The notes beneath the pieces are model-generated. The model was not told where the DNA came from. It saw only the letters and a list, made by a program, of their open reading frames with translations, and made no database searches. Positions 5,130-5,714 of a stretch of 5,714 bases of DNA are shown one piece after another; position 1 is the first letter of the stretch; each line of letters begins with the position of its first letter. The translations under genes were made by a program, and so were the position numbers. Source of the stretch: Oscillospiraceae bacterium (GTDB taxonomy: Bacteria > Bacillota_A > Clostridia > Oscillospirales > Ruminococcaceae); assembly GCA_017400025.1 (NCBI GenBank), contig JAFQAF010000080.1:1-5714 (forward strand), given 5' to 3'.

Positions 5130-5714
5130 TTATTCGCCGAAAAGTTCTTTAACTTCTTCCGGAGTTGAACGGCCGGACATATCGTAAACTTCTCTGTAGG
5201 ACAGTTTTCTGCCGGCTTTCAGAGTTGGGTCTTTCAGGTATTCGATAGCGTATGTAGCAGCACCTGTTGCACCCAGTTTCAGAACGTCTTCGTCAATGTC
5301 AAATGCCTGGTTGTGGTGAGCAGCACCAACGCCTTTTTCGTCATTCTGCATACCAAGGAATGCGAAAACGCCTGGCCACTGTGCCAGATACTGGCCGTAG
5401 GATTCGGAAGCCATCCAAGGTTCCCATGTGCCCACTTTGTCTGTGCCCAGTTCTGCACCCAGAACTTTTCTTGCCCACTGTGCCATATCAGCATCGTTAA
5501 CTACAGGCAGACCTGGCAGTGTGTATCTGTTGTAGATAGGGCGGCATTTGTATGCTTCACATGTTTTGTCGATAAGGTGTTTGAATTCTTCATAGAATTT
5601 CATACCTGCATCGTCACGGTCAAATGTTCTCATTGTACCGGCAAAGGAAACTGTCTGTGGGATAACGTTGCCAACAACGCCGCCGGACAGTTTGCCGATG
5701 GCGTCTGTACATGT
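5130..5714 (-). CDS. M20-family amidohydrolase (N-acyl amino acid/hippurate hydrolase-like), C-terminal part
   Basis: The minus-strand frame is open from the right edge to a TAA at 5132-5130, giving 194 visible residues; the start lies beyond base 5714. The methionine at 5633-5631 is internal because the family motif crosses it: NVIPQTVSFAGTMRTFD corresponds to the M20D dimerisation-domain signature (N-V-I-P ... G-T-v-R-T-F-D). Later blocks are PGVFAFLGM, then AAHHNQAFDIDEDVLKLGA, whose His pair (5318-5313) contains the expected last metal ligand of the catalytic domain. The family uses two metal ions to hydrolyse N-acyl amino acids or small amide/peptide bonds in the cytosol; the N-terminal metal ligands are outside the window. 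Oddities: the usual G-S-E-D-F block reads ASESYG, and about 35 residues follow the final family helix. Lys is always AAA, Glu always GAA and Ile never ATA, unlike the neighbours, which suggests high expression. Exact substrate is unknown. Confidence 0.88.
   Translation of the reverse strand, partial: TCTDAIGKLSGGVVGNVIPQTVSFAGTMRTFDRDDAGMKFYEEFKHLIDKTCEAYKCRPIYNRYTLPGLPVVNDADMAQWARKVLGAELGTDKVGTWEPWMASESYGQYLAQWPGVFAFLGMQNDEKGVGAAHHNQAFDIDEDVLKLGATGAATYAIEYLKDPTLKAGRKLSYREVYDMSGRSTPEEVKELFGE

Noticed and set aside
1..5714. CRISPR arrays, tRNA/rRNA genes, insertion sequences, toxin-antitoxin or phage-defence genes
   Set aside because: I looked for repeated spacers, terminal inverted repeats and known gene motifs and saw none; nearly all the sequence is explained by the six genes and their control regions.

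Overview
The window looks like an ordinary chromosomal stretch of a Gram-positive Bacillota, most likely an anaerobic Clostridia-type (gut-like) bacterium. The basis is strong GGAG-type ribosome binding sites 7-8 nt from starts, one TTG start, SigA-like promoters with 17-18 nt spacers, very short 5' UTRs (about 17-22 nt), intrinsic terminators, and a moderate base composition with free use of ATA, GTG and GCC codons. The taxonomic call is inference. I saw no rRNA, tRNA, CRISPR array, insertion sequence or phage gene.

Layout, left to right. (1) 1-627 (+) is the C-terminal half of an MFS transporter that enters from the left edge. (2) 636-666 is a hairpin that closes this gene and runs directly into a promoter (665-693). 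(3) 717-1877 (+) is a complete second MFS transporter, a tandem paralogue of the first (about 55% identical over the shared C-terminal half, counted by eye). (4) 1892-2542 (+) is trmB, the tRNA m7G46 methyltransferase, 14 nt behind the second transporter and apparently in its operon. (5) 2583-2656 holds two back-to-back hairpin terminators between convergent genes. (6) 2694-3725 (-) is galM, aldose 1-epimerase. (7) 3726-3927 is a divergent promoter region; a 16-bp perfect palindrome sits on the galM -35 box. (8) 3928-4932 (+) is a membrane-anchored or exported SGNH/GDSL-type hydrolase with a TTG start. (9) 4933-5129 is a short intergenic stretch ending in a strong C(UUCG)G-loop terminator for the next gene. 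(10) 5130-5714 (-) is the C-terminal part of an M20-family amidohydrolase that runs off the right edge and has codon use typical of a highly expressed gene.

The genes do not form one pathway. They make up at least five transcription units: the left MFS gene; MFS2-trmB; galM; the SGNH hydrolase; and the amidohydrolase. galM feeds hexose metabolism, trmB is tRNA maintenance, the SGNH protein probably acts at the cell surface, and the amidohydrolase probably cleaves N-acyl amino acids or small peptides. I found no convincing new system. The points most worth a second look are the tandem transporter duplication with its fused terminator/promoter junction, the palindrome over the galM promoter, the anchored SGNH hydrolase, and the codon bias and altered motif of the amidohydrolase.
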